In this document: positions 45,000 through 53,879 of the stretch, piece after piece
How the letters are laid out: each line of letters begins with the position of its first letter
How positions within the stretch are numbered: position 1 is the stretch's first letter
Assembly (NCBI GenBank): GCA_964395095.1
Contig: CAYMZZ010000017.1
Coordinates: 1-64,000, forward strand
Origin: CAYMZZ01 sp964395095
GTDB lineage: Bacteria; Bacteroidota; Bacteroidia; Chitinophagales; Chitinophagaceae
Direction of reading: 5' to 3'
DNA: 64,000 nucleotides
Notes under the pieces: model-generated
Database searches by the model: none
Told to the model about the DNA's origin: nothing
The model's input: the letters and a program-made list of their open reading frames with translations, nothing else
Translations under genes and position numbers: made by a program

Positions 45000-45065
45000 A
45001 TGAAAATGCAGCAAAAAAATATTCAGTGGTGGTGGCATACAGAATCCCTGGGGTTACTGTACTGA
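45000..45065 (+). CDS. trpL: trp operon leader peptide (attenuation)
   Basis: A 21-codon peptide, MKMQQKNIQWWWHTESLGLL plus Tyr, with three consecutive Trp codons (45027-45035). It is too short for usual gene finding but sits exactly between the trp promoter and an intrinsic terminator before trpE, as in classic ribosome-mediated attenuation. Ribosomes would pause on the Trp codons when charged tRNA-Trp is scarce. Met at 45006 is an alternative start. Evidence is composition, position and RNA folding read by eye. Confidence 0.85.
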   Translation: MKMQQKNIQWWWHTESLGLLY

Positions 45066-45119
45066 CACTGCTTTTGTATAAAAGAAGTATAAGGCCCCGA
45101 ATCGTTCGGGGCTTTTTTT
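45038..45119 (+). promoter_or_regulatory. trp attenuator: competing leader hairpins and terminator
   Basis: The terminator is GCCCCGAA (45094-45101) / TTCGGGGC (45105-45112) followed by seven T. An alternative stem pairs 45049-45055 (TGGGGTT) with 45093-45099 (GGCCCCG), and 45058-45063 with 45086-45091; it uses the terminator's left arm, so only one can form. An earlier hairpin (TACAG 45038-45042 / CTGTA 45057-45061) would tie up the antiterminator. Ribosome stalling on Trp codons would free it. Confidence 0.82.
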
Positions 45120-45123
45120 ATGT

Positions 45124-46563
45124 ATGAAAAAAATAAAGATTGATACCAGTTGCAAGCGCCTGTTGGCCGATGTATATACACCGGTGAGCATTTACCTGCG
45201 CCTGCGCGATCGTTTTCGCGACACTTTGTTGCTCGAAAGCACCGACCATCATGCCGCGGAGAATAGCTATTCCTTTATTTGTATAAACGCCATCGCTGGC
45301 GTAGAAGTGAGCAGGCTCGATCAATTGGAATATAAGCTGCCCGGTCGCCCGCCTGAAAAAGTGAATATAAGTTCTGCCCAGGCCGTGCCGGGTTTGTTGG
45401 GCGATTTCATGCGTCAGTTTGAAGTAAGCGGTAGCGATGGTATGGCGGCCCGCTTTGCGCAGGGTTTATATGGTTATACCAGCTATGATGCCGTGCAGTT
45501 TTTTGATACCATCCGATTGGCGGAGCCGGCGCAAAAGCCGGGATGGTCGCCCGAGTCGGCCGGCCCCATTCCGCTGATGCGCTACCGGCTGTATCAGTAT
45601 GTGATTGCGTTCAATCATTTCAAAGATGAATTATTTATTTGCGAGAACCGCATTGCAGGTTTGGATTCGGAAGCGGAATTGCTCGAATCGCTGATCCGCC
45701 GCAAAGACGTGCCGGTGTATCCATTCAGCATGCAGGGAGAGGAATTCTCGAATATGGCCGATGAGTCGTACCGGGAAATGGTGCGCAAGGGAATGGAAAG
45801 CTGCCTCCGGGGGGATGTATTTCAGATAGTATTAAGCCGTCGCTTTCAGCAGGCATTTACCGGCGATGAATTTAATGTGTACCGCGCATTACGCAGCGTT
45901 AATCCTTCACCCTACCTGTTTTATTTCGATTATGGGGATTACAGGTTGATGGGATCTTCCCCCGAAGCGCAATTGCTGATTCGCCAGGGCAAAGCTACCG
46001 TGCATCCCATTGCAGGCACCTATCGCCGTACGGGCGATGATGAAATGGATCGCCGGGAAACCGAAAGGCTGCTGGCCGATGCCAAGGAAAATGCCGAGCA
46101 CGTGATGCTGGTCGACCTGGCCCGAAATGACCTGAGCCGTCTCTGCGATGGGGTGGAGGTCGCTCATTTTCGCCAGGTGCATTACTATTCGCACGTGATT
46201 CACCTGGTAAGCGAAGTAACGGGCAATTTACGCGAAGGGTATAATCCCTTCGCGCTGCTCGCTTCCAGTTTTCCGGCAGGCACACTCAGTGGAGCGCCCA
46301 AGTATAAGGCCATGGAGATTATTGACCAACTGGAACCTACGGCCAGGGAATACTATGGCGGAGCATTGGGTTTTATGGGATTTGATGGCAGTTGCACGCA
46401 TGCCATCATGATCCGCACCCTGCTCAGCCGGCAAAATACGCTCACTTACCAGGCCGGGGCAGGCATTGTTGCCGCCAGCAACCCGGAAAATGAACTGCAG
46501 GAAGTAAACAATAAACTGGGCGCCCTGAAAAAAGCCATTGTGCTGGCCGAAGAAGTTTTCTGA
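45124..46563 (+). CDS. trpE: Anthranilate synthase component I
   Basis: 479 residues. It converts chorismate plus ammonia to anthranilate. LLES (36-39) in the N-terminal region is the tryptophan feedback-inhibition motif. The chorismate-binding domain contains NPSPYLFYFDYGDYRLMGSS, IAGTYRRTGDDEMDRR, VDLARNDLSRLCD, FPAGTLSGAPKYKAMEII and AGAGIVAASNPENE. The start is 5 bases after the attenuator's T-tract, so no Shine-Dalgarno is possible. It is the first gene of trpEGDCFBA. Confidence 0.97.
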   Translation: MKKIKIDTSCKRLLADVYTPVSIYLRLRDRFRDTLLLESTDHHAAENSYSFICINAIAGVEVSRLDQLEYKLPGRPPEKVNISSAQAVPGLLGDFMRQFEVSGSDGMAARFAQGLYGYTSYDAVQFFDTIRLAEPAQKPGWSPESAGPIPLMRYRLYQYVIAFNHFKDELFICENRIAGLDSEAELLESLIRRKDVPVYPFSMQGEEFSNMADESYREMVRKGMESCLRGDVFQIVLSRRFQQAFTGDEFNVYRALRSVNPSPYLFYFDYGDYRLMGSSPEAQLLIRQGKATVHPIAGTYRRTGDDEMDRRETERLLADAKENAEHVMLVDLARNDLSRLCDGVEVAHFRQVHYYSHVIHLVSEVTGNLREGYNPFALLASSFPAGTLSGAPKYKAMEIIDQLEPTAREYYGGALGFMGFDGSCTHAIMIRTLLSRQNTLTYQAGAGIVAASNPENELQEVNNKLGALKKAIVLAEEVF

Positions 46564-46597
46564 AAACCGTGAACGCAATACGATAAATAAGAATAAG

Positions 46598-47224
46598 TTG
46601 AAACTACTGGTTTTTGATAATTACGATTCCTTTACCTACAACCTGGTACACCTGGTGGAAAAGATTTTGCACCAGCGGGTAGACGTGGTGCGCAACGATC
46701 AGATTGCGCTGGAAGATATCGCGGTGTATGATCGCATTATTTTGTCGCCCGGCCCCGGCATTCCCGAAGAAGCCGGTTTGCTGTTACCACTGATCCGGCG
46801 CTATGCCGCGGAGAAATCCATTCTCGGTGTTTGCCTCGGTCACCAGGCCATTGCCGAAGCGCTTGGGGGTATGCTGGAAAATCTTTCCACCGTATTTCAT
46901 GGCGTGGCCACGCCCATCCACCGGCTGGAATCCGGCACCTGGAATCCCCGGAAAGAGGATAAAGAAACCGGTGTTTCCGGCGACATCTTTTCCGATCTGC
47001 CGGAAACACTCGAAGTAGGCCGTTACCATTCCTGGATAGTAGATAAAGAACATCTGCCGGCAGAGTTAGAAATTACGGCAATGGATGATAACGGCTATAT
47101 CATGGCGATGCGTCATAAGCAATACGATATACAGGGTGTGCAGTTTCATCCGGAAAGCGTGCTTACGCCGATGGGGGAGAAGATGATGAGGAATTGGCTG
47201 GGGGGGGGGAATCGTGAGGCGTGA
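46598..47224 (+). CDS. trpG: Anthranilate synthase component II (glutamine amidotransferase)
   Basis: 208 residues, with a TTG start at 46598 because no in-frame ATG exists (KLLVFDNYDSFTYNLVHL follows). The class I amidotransferase triad is the Cys of GVCLGHQA and the His and Glu of VQFHPESV. It supplies ammonia to TrpE. It starts 34 bases after trpE. A run of ten G (47202-47211) lies just before the stop, and the last codons are inside a heptamer repeat, so its C-terminus may vary. Confidence 0.94.
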   Translation: MKLLVFDNYDSFTYNLVHLVEKILHQRVDVVRNDQIALEDIAVYDRIILSPGPGIPEEAGLLLPLIRRYAAEKSILGVCLGHQAIAEALGGMLENLSTVFHGVATPIHRLESGTWNPRKEDKETGVSGDIFSDLPETLEVGRYHSWIVDKEHLPAELEITAMDDNGYIMAMRHKQYDIQGVQFHPESVLTPMGEKMMRNWLGGGNREA

Positions 47225-47375
47225 GTAGAGAGACGTGAATCGTGAGGCGTGAGGCGTGAGGCGTGAGGCGTTAGTGGACATTGGATTAATAACGCTAATT
47301 CGGAAATTTGAAAATTCGGTTATTTGGTGAAGTCCACAAATTCACAAATCCACAAATAAACAAATTCTTCTTTCG
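47212..47375. repeat. Heptamer/octamer repeat island inside the trp operon
   Basis: The left part (47212-47271) has GTGAGGC-type units in 7-base register, starting within trpG. Further right, 47297-47323 has AATTTG-type units and 47334-47375 has CACAAATT/C-type units with an 8-base period, facing the other way. It fills the 159 bases between trpG and trpD. Confidence 0.75.
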
Positions 47376-47383
47376 GTCCTACA

Positions 47384-48376
47384 ATGAAAAAAATCCTATC
47401 ATATTTATTCGAGCACAAATCGCTTTCGCGCGAGCAGGCACGGCAGGTGCTGGTGGAAATTGGCCTGGGCAAATACAATGAACATGAGGTGACGGCTTTT
47501 ATGACCACTTATCTCATGCGCAGCATTACCATACCTGAATTGCAGGGCTTTCGCGATGCTTTGCTGGAATTGTGCGTGCCCGTACCGATGAGTGATATCC
47601 GAAGCATTGATATTGTGGGCACGGGTGGCGATGGAAAGGACACTTTCAATATTTCAACTCTGGCCTGTTTTATCGTTGCCGGTGCCGGACAGCCGGTAGC
47701 CAAGCATGGTAATTATGGATCTTCTTCCATTAGTGGCGCCTCCAACGTGATGGAGCAAATGGGTTATCGCTTCAAGAATGATCCCGATGCGCTGAGGCGG
47801 GAGATAGAAGAAGCGGGAATTTGCTTTTTGCATGCGCCGCTATTTCATCCGGCGCTCAAGCAGGTTGCGCCCATTCGCCGCAACCTGGGTATGCGCACTT
47901 TTTTCAATATGCTGGGTCCGCTGGTTAATCCCTGCCACTCTTCTTACCAGTTGATTGGCGTGTACAGCCTCGAAATGGCGCGCATCTATAACTATCTGTT
48001 GCAGGAATCGGACCGTGCTTATACCATTATCCATGGTTTGGATGGATACGATGAAATCAGCCTGACCAGCGATACCAAAGTGATCAACCGCGAAGGCGAG
48101 CGGGTGATGACACCCGAGCAATTGGGCAAACGAATGGTGATGACCGAAGACCTCCACGGTGGAAAGACGGTGGAAGAAGCGGCCACACTTTTTCGAAAAA
48201 TTATCAAAGCCGAAGGTAGCTGGGCACAGCATGCCGTGGTATTGGCCAACGCGGCCATGGCCTTGCATTGCACGGGAAAATATATTTCCTATGAGGCCGC
48301 TTACCTGGCGGCAGTCGATAGTTTGGAAAATGGCAAAGCTTACGCCAGCCTGCAAAAATTAATCGAATTACAATGA
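47384..48376 (+). CDS. trpD: Anthranilate phosphoribosyltransferase
   Basis: 330 residues. It transfers phosphoribosyl from PRPP to anthranilate. The PRPP-binding motif is DIVGTGGDGKDTFNIST (about 77-93), followed by KHGNYGSSSISGASNVMEQM and APLFHPALKQVAPIRRNLGMRTFFN (split here as two motifs). Length and order fit TrpD. The stop overlaps the trpC start as ATGA (48373-48376), which indicates translational coupling. Confidence 0.96.
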   Translation: MKKILSYLFEHKSLSREQARQVLVEIGLGKYNEHEVTAFMTTYLMRSITIPELQGFRDALLELCVPVPMSDIRSIDIVGTGGDGKDTFNISTLACFIVAGAGQPVAKHGNYGSSSISGASNVMEQMGYRFKNDPDALRREIEEAGICFLHAPLFHPALKQVAPIRRNLGMRTFFNMLGPLVNPCHSSYQLIGVYSLEMARIYNYLLQESDRAYTIIHGLDGYDEISLTSDTKVINREGERVMTPEQLGKRMVMTEDLHGGKTVEEAATLFRKIIKAEGSWAQHAVVLANAAMALHCTGKYISYEAAYLAAVDSLENGKAYASLQKLIELQ

Positions 48377-49176
48377 ACAGTATACTCGATACCATAATTG
48401 AGAGCAAGAAAAGGGAAATCGCCGAATTGAAACCGCTGAGCTCTATCGAAAGATTTCGAAAAGAAGGGTTCTTCTGGGAAATTGCCAACCGCTCGCTGGT
48501 AGATACGCTGAGTTTTCCCGGAAGTTCCGGCATCATTGCCGAGTTCAAACGCAAAAGCCCCAGCAAGGGATGGTTTAAACCCAAAGAACTGGAAGTTGAA
48601 AAAGTGGTGCGTACTTATAACGATGCGGGGGCGGCTGGGATGTCCATTCTCACCGATGAGCCCTTTTTTGGGGGGGATCTCGACGACCTGATCCAGGCAA
48701 AGATCATTTCCGATATTCCTGTCCTGCGCAAGGATTTTATCATCGATGAATGGCAGATTGCGGAAGCCAAAGCTTTCGGGGCAGATGTGATCCTGCTGAT
48801 AGCCGCCTGCCTTTCGCCGGCAAAACTGAAACAACTCGCCACTTTTGCCAAAACCATTGGGCTCGAAGTATTGTTAGAGATTCACGATGCTACGGAGCTG
48901 GAACATATTTGTGCCGAAGTGGATATGGTGGGGGTCAATAACCGGAACCTCAAAACTTTTGAAGTGGATGTAAATACGTCGCTCGAACTGATTAAGCAGA
49001 TCCCCGCTGATAAGCCTGCGGTGGCTGAAAGCGGCATCCAGGATGTGGAAACGATGGTAGCTTTACGGGAAGCAGGATTCAAAGGCTTTCTGGTGGGTGA
49101 GCGATTCATGAAGGAGGAAGATCCGTCACAGGCATTCCGCCTGTTTGTGGAAGAACTGAGGGCAAAAACGTCATAA
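48373..49176 (+). CDS. trpC: Indole-3-glycerol phosphate synthase
   Basis: 267 residues, a single-function TIM barrel not fused to TrpF. Typical signatures are IAEFKRKSPSKGW (about 57), SILTDEPFFGG, VLRKDFIIDEWQI, DVILLIAACL, GVNNRNLKTFEVD and AESGIQDVE. It closes the indole ring from CdRP with loss of CO2. It overlaps trpD by 4 bases and precedes trpF. Confidence 0.96.
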   Translation: MNSILDTIIESKKREIAELKPLSSIERFRKEGFFWEIANRSLVDTLSFPGSSGIIAEFKRKSPSKGWFKPKELEVEKVVRTYNDAGAAGMSILTDEPFFGGDLDDLIQAKIISDIPVLRKDFIIDEWQIAEAKAFGADVILLIAACLSPAKLKQLATFAKTIGLEVLLEIHDATELEHICAEVDMVGVNNRNLKTFEVDVNTSLELIKQIPADKPAVAESGIQDVETMVALREAGFKGFLVGERFMKEEDPSQAFRLFVEELRAKTS

Positions 49177-49209
49177 CGATTGTTGGCCGGTCATAAAAAC
49201 CGGGTTATT

Positions 49210-49905
49210 ATGCACAACAACAGCCAAGGCGCGGGCAATCAGCCTGCAGAAAGAAACAATTTCCGGATCAAAGTATGCGGAATGACCCTGCCCGAACAGG
49301 TGAACGCCCTCGACGAAATGGGTGTCGATTTTGCCGGCTTTATCTTTTATCCCAAATCGCCCCGCTATGTGGGACAGAAGTTGCCGCCGGAAAAAATGAA
49401 GCAGATCCGGGGACGCATTGCCAAAGTGGGTGTTTTTGTCAATACACCCTACGATGACCTGATGCGAACGGTGGATGATTACCGGCTCGATATGGTGCAG
49501 TTGCATGGAGATGAAACGCCTTTTTTTTGTGAGAAAGTGGCGAATTATGTCACCGTGATCAAGGCTTTTCGGCTAAGCCCCGATGATCCCATTGACTGGA
49601 TGATGCGACCCTTCCACGATGGCTCGGATATGTTTATGTTCGATACCATGGGTGCGGGCTATGGTGGTACCGGTAAAAAATTTGACTGGCGTGTGCTTCG
49701 CGAAGCACAATTGGAAAAGTTGTTTTTTCTCAGCGGCGGTATCGAATCGGGCGATGAAAAAGCTATCTGCCAGTTTGCGGCGGAGGAACAGGGAAAGAAA
49801 ATGTTTGCGATTGATATCAACAGCCGGTTTGAGTTGAGTCCGGGTGTAAAGGATATGCATAAGGTGAAACAGTTTTTGACCAATATACGAGGCTCGAAAA
49901 AGTAA
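49210..49905 (+). CDS. trpF: Phosphoribosylanthranilate isomerase
   Basis: 231 residues from ATG 49210; the family start usually lies close to FRIKVCGMT, which here begins at about residue 17. The TIM barrel has the catalytic Cys in KVCGMT, FAGFIFYPKSPRYV, VQLHGDETP, the catalytic Asp in MFDTMGAGYGGTGKKFDW and FLSGGIESGDEKAI. It converts PRA to CdRP. A TTG-started extension from 49180 is possible but unlikely. Confidence 0.94.
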   Translation: MHNNSQGAGNQPAERNNFRIKVCGMTLPEQVNALDEMGVDFAGFIFYPKSPRYVGQKLPPEKMKQIRGRIAKVGVFVNTPYDDLMRTVDDYRLDMVQLHGDETPFFCEKVANYVTVIKAFRLSPDDPIDWMMRPFHDGSDMFMFDTMGAGYGGTGKKFDWRVLREAQLEKLFFLSGGIESGDEKAICQFAAEEQGKKMFAIDINSRFELSPGVKDMHKVKQFLTNIRGSKK

Positions 49906-49914
49906 TCAGGAGTT

Positions 49915-51093
49915 ATGAAATATACAGTGCCCGATCAACGGGGATATTACGGAAGCTTTGGCGGCGCATTCATTCCTGAAATGTTGTTCAGGAATGTGGA
50001 AGAATTGCAGCAAAACTATCTTTCCATTATTCAGGAAAAAGCCTTTCAGGATGAGTTTCGCGAATTGCTGAAGGATTATGCAGGAAGGGCCACGGCCCTC
50101 TACCATGCCAAAAGGTTGAGTGCGGTGCATGGTACACGCATTTATCTGAAGCGGGAAGACCTTTGTCATACCGGTGCGCACAAAATCAATAATACCATTG
50201 GCCAGATATTACTGGCCCTGCGCATGGGGAAAAAGCGCATCATCGCCGAAACCGGCGCGGGGCAGCATGGGGTGGCTACTGCCACGGTTTGCGCACTCAA
50301 GGGACTGGAATGTATTGTGTATATGGGCGCGAAGGATATTGAACGCCAGGCCCCCAACGTTGCCCGTATGAAAATGCTGGGGGCTAAGGTGTTGCCGGCA
50401 ACATCCGGCAGCCAAACCCTGAAGGATGCAACCAATGAAGCCATCCGCGACTGGATCAATCACCCCGACGATACGCATTATATTATCGGCAGTGTGGTAG
50501 GTCCGCATCCTTACCCGGATATGGTGGCTCGGTTTCAGTCGGTGATCAGTGAAGAAATACGCTGGCAGTTGAAAGAGAAAGAAGGTACCGAATTACCCGA
50601 CTATGTACTGGCCTGTGTAGGTGGAGGCAGCAATGCGGCAGGGGCATTCTACCATTTTCTGGAAGAACCATCAGTGCAACTGGTGGCGGTGGAAGCGGCA
50701 GGACTGGGTGTGGATAGCGGGCAAAGCGCCGCTACTTCCCAATTGGGTAAGCCCGGTATTCTGCATGGCAGCAAGAGCCTGCTGATGCAAACAGAAGATG
50801 GACAGGTGGTGGAACCCCATAGTATTTCCGCAGGTCTCGACTATCCCGGCATCGGCCCCCTGCATGCCCACTTATTTGAAACCGGCCGTGCCCGTTTCCT
50901 CAGCGCCACCGACCGTGAAGCACTCGACGCCGCATTTGAACTGGCCCGGCTGGAGGGTATTATTCCCGCCCTCGAAACCGCCCACGCGCTGGCAGCCCTG
51001 CATCAGTTGTCGTTTAAGGCAACGGACAGGGTTGTGTTGTGCCTGAGCGGGAGGGGGGATAAGGATCTGGGGACGTATATGAAGGAGTTGTGA
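49915..51093 (+). CDS. trpB: Tryptophan synthase beta chain
   Basis: 392 residues of the TrpB1 type. PLP-lysine motif HTGAHKINNTIGQ (about 86), GAGQHGVATATV, SGSQTLKDATNEAIRDW, phosphate-binding CVGGGSNAAGAF and C-terminal LCLSGRGDKDLGTYMKEL. It joins indole and serine to make tryptophan. The start is 9 bases after trpF. The stop sits at the first unit of a heptamer repeat island. Confidence 0.97.
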   Translation: MKYTVPDQRGYYGSFGGAFIPEMLFRNVEELQQNYLSIIQEKAFQDEFRELLKDYAGRATALYHAKRLSAVHGTRIYLKREDLCHTGAHKINNTIGQILLALRMGKKRIIAETGAGQHGVATATVCALKGLECIVYMGAKDIERQAPNVARMKMLGAKVLPATSGSQTLKDATNEAIRDWINHPDDTHYIIGSVVGPHPYPDMVARFQSVISEEIRWQLKEKEGTELPDYVLACVGGGSNAAGAFYHFLEEPSVQLVAVEAAGLGVDSGQSAATSQLGKPGILHGSKSLLMQTEDGQVVEPHSISAGLDYPGIGPLHAHLFETGRARFLSATDREALDAAFELARLEGIIPALETAHALAALHQLSFKATDRVVLCLSGRGDKDLGTYMKEL

Positions 51094-51303
51094 GTTTTAA
51101 GTTATAAGTTTTAAGTTTTGAGATAGGAATTGGGTGGCACTTCAAGCAGTTTCTCTCGTTGTGCAATTATTGTACAGATTCTTTGACTTCTATTGAGAAC
51201 TGTATAGCGCAAAGAATAAATCACTTAAAACTAAAAACACAAAACTTCCAACCTAAAACTTAAAACTTAAAACTTATAACTTAAAACTTATAACTTATAA
51301 CTC
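51090..51303. repeat. Heptamer repeat island between trpB and trpA
   Basis: The left arm (51090-51122) has GTTTTAA / GTTATAA units beginning at the trpB stop. The right arm (51222-51303) has ACTTAAA, ACTTATA units ending 5 bases before the trpA start. The 100 bases between hold no recognised feature. Confidence 0.82.
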
Positions 51304-51307
51304 CACA

Positions 51308-52084
51308 ATGTCACGACTCAAAAATCTCTTTTCCCCCGCCCCTCATAAGGTCCTCAACATTTACCTCACGGCCGGATATCCCGGGCTCAGCAGCACCCTG
51401 CCCTTGATTCGGGCGGTGGAACAAGCGGGCGCCGATATCGTGGAGTTGGGTATGCCCTATAGTGATCCGCTGGCAGATGGACCGGTGATTCAGCAAAGTA
51501 GTGCCGTGGCCATTGCCAATGGCATGCGTATCAGTGTGCTGTTTGAGCAATTGGCTTCCTTGCGACCTGCCGTTAAGTTGCCCGTGATCCTGATGGGCTA
51601 TATGAATCCGGTGATGCAGTATGGGTTTGAACAATTTTGTGCCAAAGCAGCGGAAGTAGGGGTGGATGGGCTGATATTGCCCGACCTGCCGGAGTTTGAA
51701 TTTGAATCACATTATGGACCCATCATTCGAAAATATGGTCTCGACTTTATTTTCCTGGTCACACCAGAAACCTCGGAGCAACGGGTGCGCCACCTCGATC
51801 AGCTAAGTACTGGTTTTTTGTATGCCGTATCGTCTTCCTCTACTACAGGATCAGATAAGGACATGGCTGCTTCCCAGGCTTACCTGCAGCGGCTGCAAGC
51901 CATGCAGTTGAAGAATCCCGTGCTGGTGGGATTTGGCATTCGCGACCGCGCAACTTTTGAGCAGGCCAGTGCTTCGGCGGCGGGCGCCATTATAGGCTCC
52001 GCCTTTATTAAAGCCCTTGATGCGGCTGGCGATCCGGTGGCCAATGCCACTCGATTCGTAGAATCCATTAGGAATAAACAGTAG
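51308..52084 (+). CDS. trpA: Tryptophan synthase alpha chain
   Basis: 258 residues, TIM barrel. The catalytic Glu is in DIVELGMPYSDPLADGP (about 45-58) and the Asp is in the same motif region, with DGLILPDLPEFE, FIFLVTPETSEQRV, YAVSSSSTTGSDKD and PVLVGFGIRDRATFE following. It cleaves indole-3-glycerol phosphate to indole. It is separated from trpB by 214 bases of repeat island, unusual because trpBA are normally tightly coupled. Confidence 0.96.
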   Translation: MSRLKNLFSPAPHKVLNIYLTAGYPGLSSTLPLIRAVEQAGADIVELGMPYSDPLADGPVIQQSSAVAIANGMRISVLFEQLASLRPAVKLPVILMGYMNPVMQYGFEQFCAKAAEVGVDGLILPDLPEFEFESHYGPIIRKYGLDFIFLVTPETSEQRVRHLDQLSTGFLYAVSSSSTTGSDKDMAASQAYLQRLQAMQLKNPVLVGFGIRDRATFEQASASAAGAIIGSAFIKALDAAGDPVANATRFVESIRNKQ

Positions 52085-52155
52085 TTTTCATAACCCGGGT
52101 ATATTTTCTTGCAAGTTTAACAGATACGCAACCCCTGCCGGCTTAATTTTGTGCT

Positions 52156-53244
52156 ATGCGAATTTTTGTCATAAGTATACTGCTGGCTCTTGTTATGCCG
52201 CAGATGGTTCAAAGCCAGGAAAAAGTCCGAATCAAAGGAAGGATCGAAGGATTAGCCGATAGTACCTGGATAACGCTCGTGAATGCCAATCAACCCGAAG
52301 AGATACTCGATAGCGCGATGGTGCTGCGGTCAAAGTTTCGCCTGAAGGCGAATATAAAGGAACCCATGCTGGCATCTCTCCAGCTTGGCGAAGGCAGGTC
52401 GTATATGACTTTTATCGATCAATCCAGCAGCCGCATAAAGGGAAAACTGGATAAGCTGGATGCGTTGAAATGGAAGGGTTCCGCTTCCGTGCGTGATTTT
52501 GCCGCTTTCAAGCAAAGCTTTGATCCCCTCTTTGAAAAAGTGGTGGGTATTAATCAACAGGTGCGCGGTGGCGGCTGGACCGACAGCCTGCAGGAGCAAA
52601 TGCAGCATTACCAGGATACTATTCAGCAAGCAATCGATCGCTTCATCGCCAAACGTCGCTCTTCGCCGGTTAGCGCCTTCTTGTTGGCGGCAACATACCA
52701 GCTAAAGGATGATGTGGCCCTGGCCAACCAGCGCTACAGCAGCCTGACGGCAAAAGCGGTCGATAATCTCTATGGAAAGTATTTGAAAGAAACGATCGAC
52801 AATGAATTGGCTACGGCGGTAGGTTCGGTGGCAATGGATTTTACCCAGGAAGATACCGCTGGCATTCCTGTATCGCTCTCTTCCTTCCGGGGTCAATATG
52901 TGCTGCTCGATTTCTGGGCCAGTTGGTGTGGGCCCTGCCGGGTGGAAAACCCCAACGTGGTGGCGAATTTTCAGAAGTTCAAAAGCAAGAACTTTACCGT
53001 TCTTGGTGTTTCGCTCGATCGTCCCGGTCAGAAGGAAAAATGGATGAAGGCCATTTATGATGATCAATTAGCCTGGACGCATGTGAGTGATCTCCAATTT
53101 TGGAATAATGAAGTGGCGCAGCAATACAAAGTGCAAAGCATTCCACAAAACTTCCTGATTGGCCCCGATGGCAAAATATTAGCCAAGAATCTGCGCGGAG
53201 CCAACCTGGAAGCCAAGTTGTGTGAATTATTGGGCTGTGAGTAA
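52156..53244 (+). CDS. TlpA/ResA-like thiol:disulfide protein with DUF4369 domain
   Basis: 362 residues, exported (MRIFVISILLALVMPQMVQS). An N-terminal DUF4369-like beta domain (about 25-120) is followed by a helical linker and a C-terminal thioredoxin fold with FWASWCGPCRVENP, Cys258 and Cys261, and a cis-Pro segment near VQSIPQNFLI (about 331). It may reduce or maturate periplasmic proteins. The -7 box TAATTTTG (52144-52151) is clear, but no -33 match was seen. It follows trpA by 71 bases. Confidence 0.9.
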   Translation: MRIFVISILLALVMPQMVQSQEKVRIKGRIEGLADSTWITLVNANQPEEILDSAMVLRSKFRLKANIKEPMLASLQLGEGRSYMTFIDQSSSRIKGKLDKLDALKWKGSASVRDFAAFKQSFDPLFEKVVGINQQVRGGGWTDSLQEQMQHYQDTIQQAIDRFIAKRRSSPVSAFLLAATYQLKDDVALANQRYSSLTAKAVDNLYGKYLKETIDNELATAVGSVAMDFTQEDTAGIPVSLSSFRGQYVLLDFWASWCGPCRVENPNVVANFQKFKSKNFTVLGVSLDRPGQKEKWMKAIYDDQLAWTHVSDLQFWNNEVAQQYKVQSIPQNFLIGPDGKILAKNLRGANLEAKLCELLGCE

Positions 53245-53280
53245 AAGACAAACCAGCGCGTAAGTGGCTGAGGCGCGGAT

Positions 53281-53748
53281 TTATTCATCCAGGCCCAATA
53301 GCTCGGCTATCAGATCCCAGTTCGACCTTCTTTGCCTGTCATATTTCTGTTTGTTTACGTCGGAACTATCGTTAATGTAACCAATATAGAAATCTGCCTG
53401 TTTGGCCAGGCCGTCGATTATCTTCGAGAGATCTTCCAAAAAATAAATATCACTGGGATCTTCCAGGACACCACTGGCCACGGTACTATCTATCATTTCC
53501 TTGATGGCTCCCAACAGACCTTTCTGTTCTGTCATCAGCTCTTTTACCTTTTGGTCGGTATACGATTTGGAGGCGTGATTGTCAACGATGCCTCCAACAG
53601 CCAGGTAAGTATTGTAAGCCACTCCGGCAGAAAGGGCCCCTGTGAGTTCCAGGAGTTTTGTATTCTTTTTTTCTTTGGCCGGATCTTGCGCGATCAGCGT
53701 ACCCAGGGAAAGTAGACTGAGGAGGAGTACGGAAAAAACCTTTTTCAT
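53281..53748 (-). CDS. Hypothetical secreted protein
   Basis: 155 residues with a signal peptide (KKVFSVLLLSLLSLGTLIAQ). The mature part is mostly helical with repeated charged patches (KSYTDQKVKELMTEQKGLLG) and ends RRSNWDLIAELLGLDE. No family was recognised. It is convergent with the thioredoxin gene (36 bases between stops) and faces a large repeat island upstream. Confidence 0.7.
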   Translation of the reverse strand: MKKVFSVLLLSLLSLGTLIAQDPAKEKKNTKLLELTGALSAGVAYNTYLAVGGIVDNHASKSYTDQKVKELMTEQKGLLGAIKEMIDSTVASGVLEDPSDIYFLEDLSKIIDGLAKQADFYIGYINDSSDVNKQKYDRQRRSNWDLIAELLGLDE

Positions 53749-53879
53749 AATTTAATTTTTGGTGGGAATTAGGATTGTGCTTGAACGATTTCTTCTTAAG
53801 GTAAAAATGATTTCTGTCAACAGGCAATGCCTGTTAATTTAGTTGGCAGGTAAAATACAAATCATTTTCGAAATATTGA

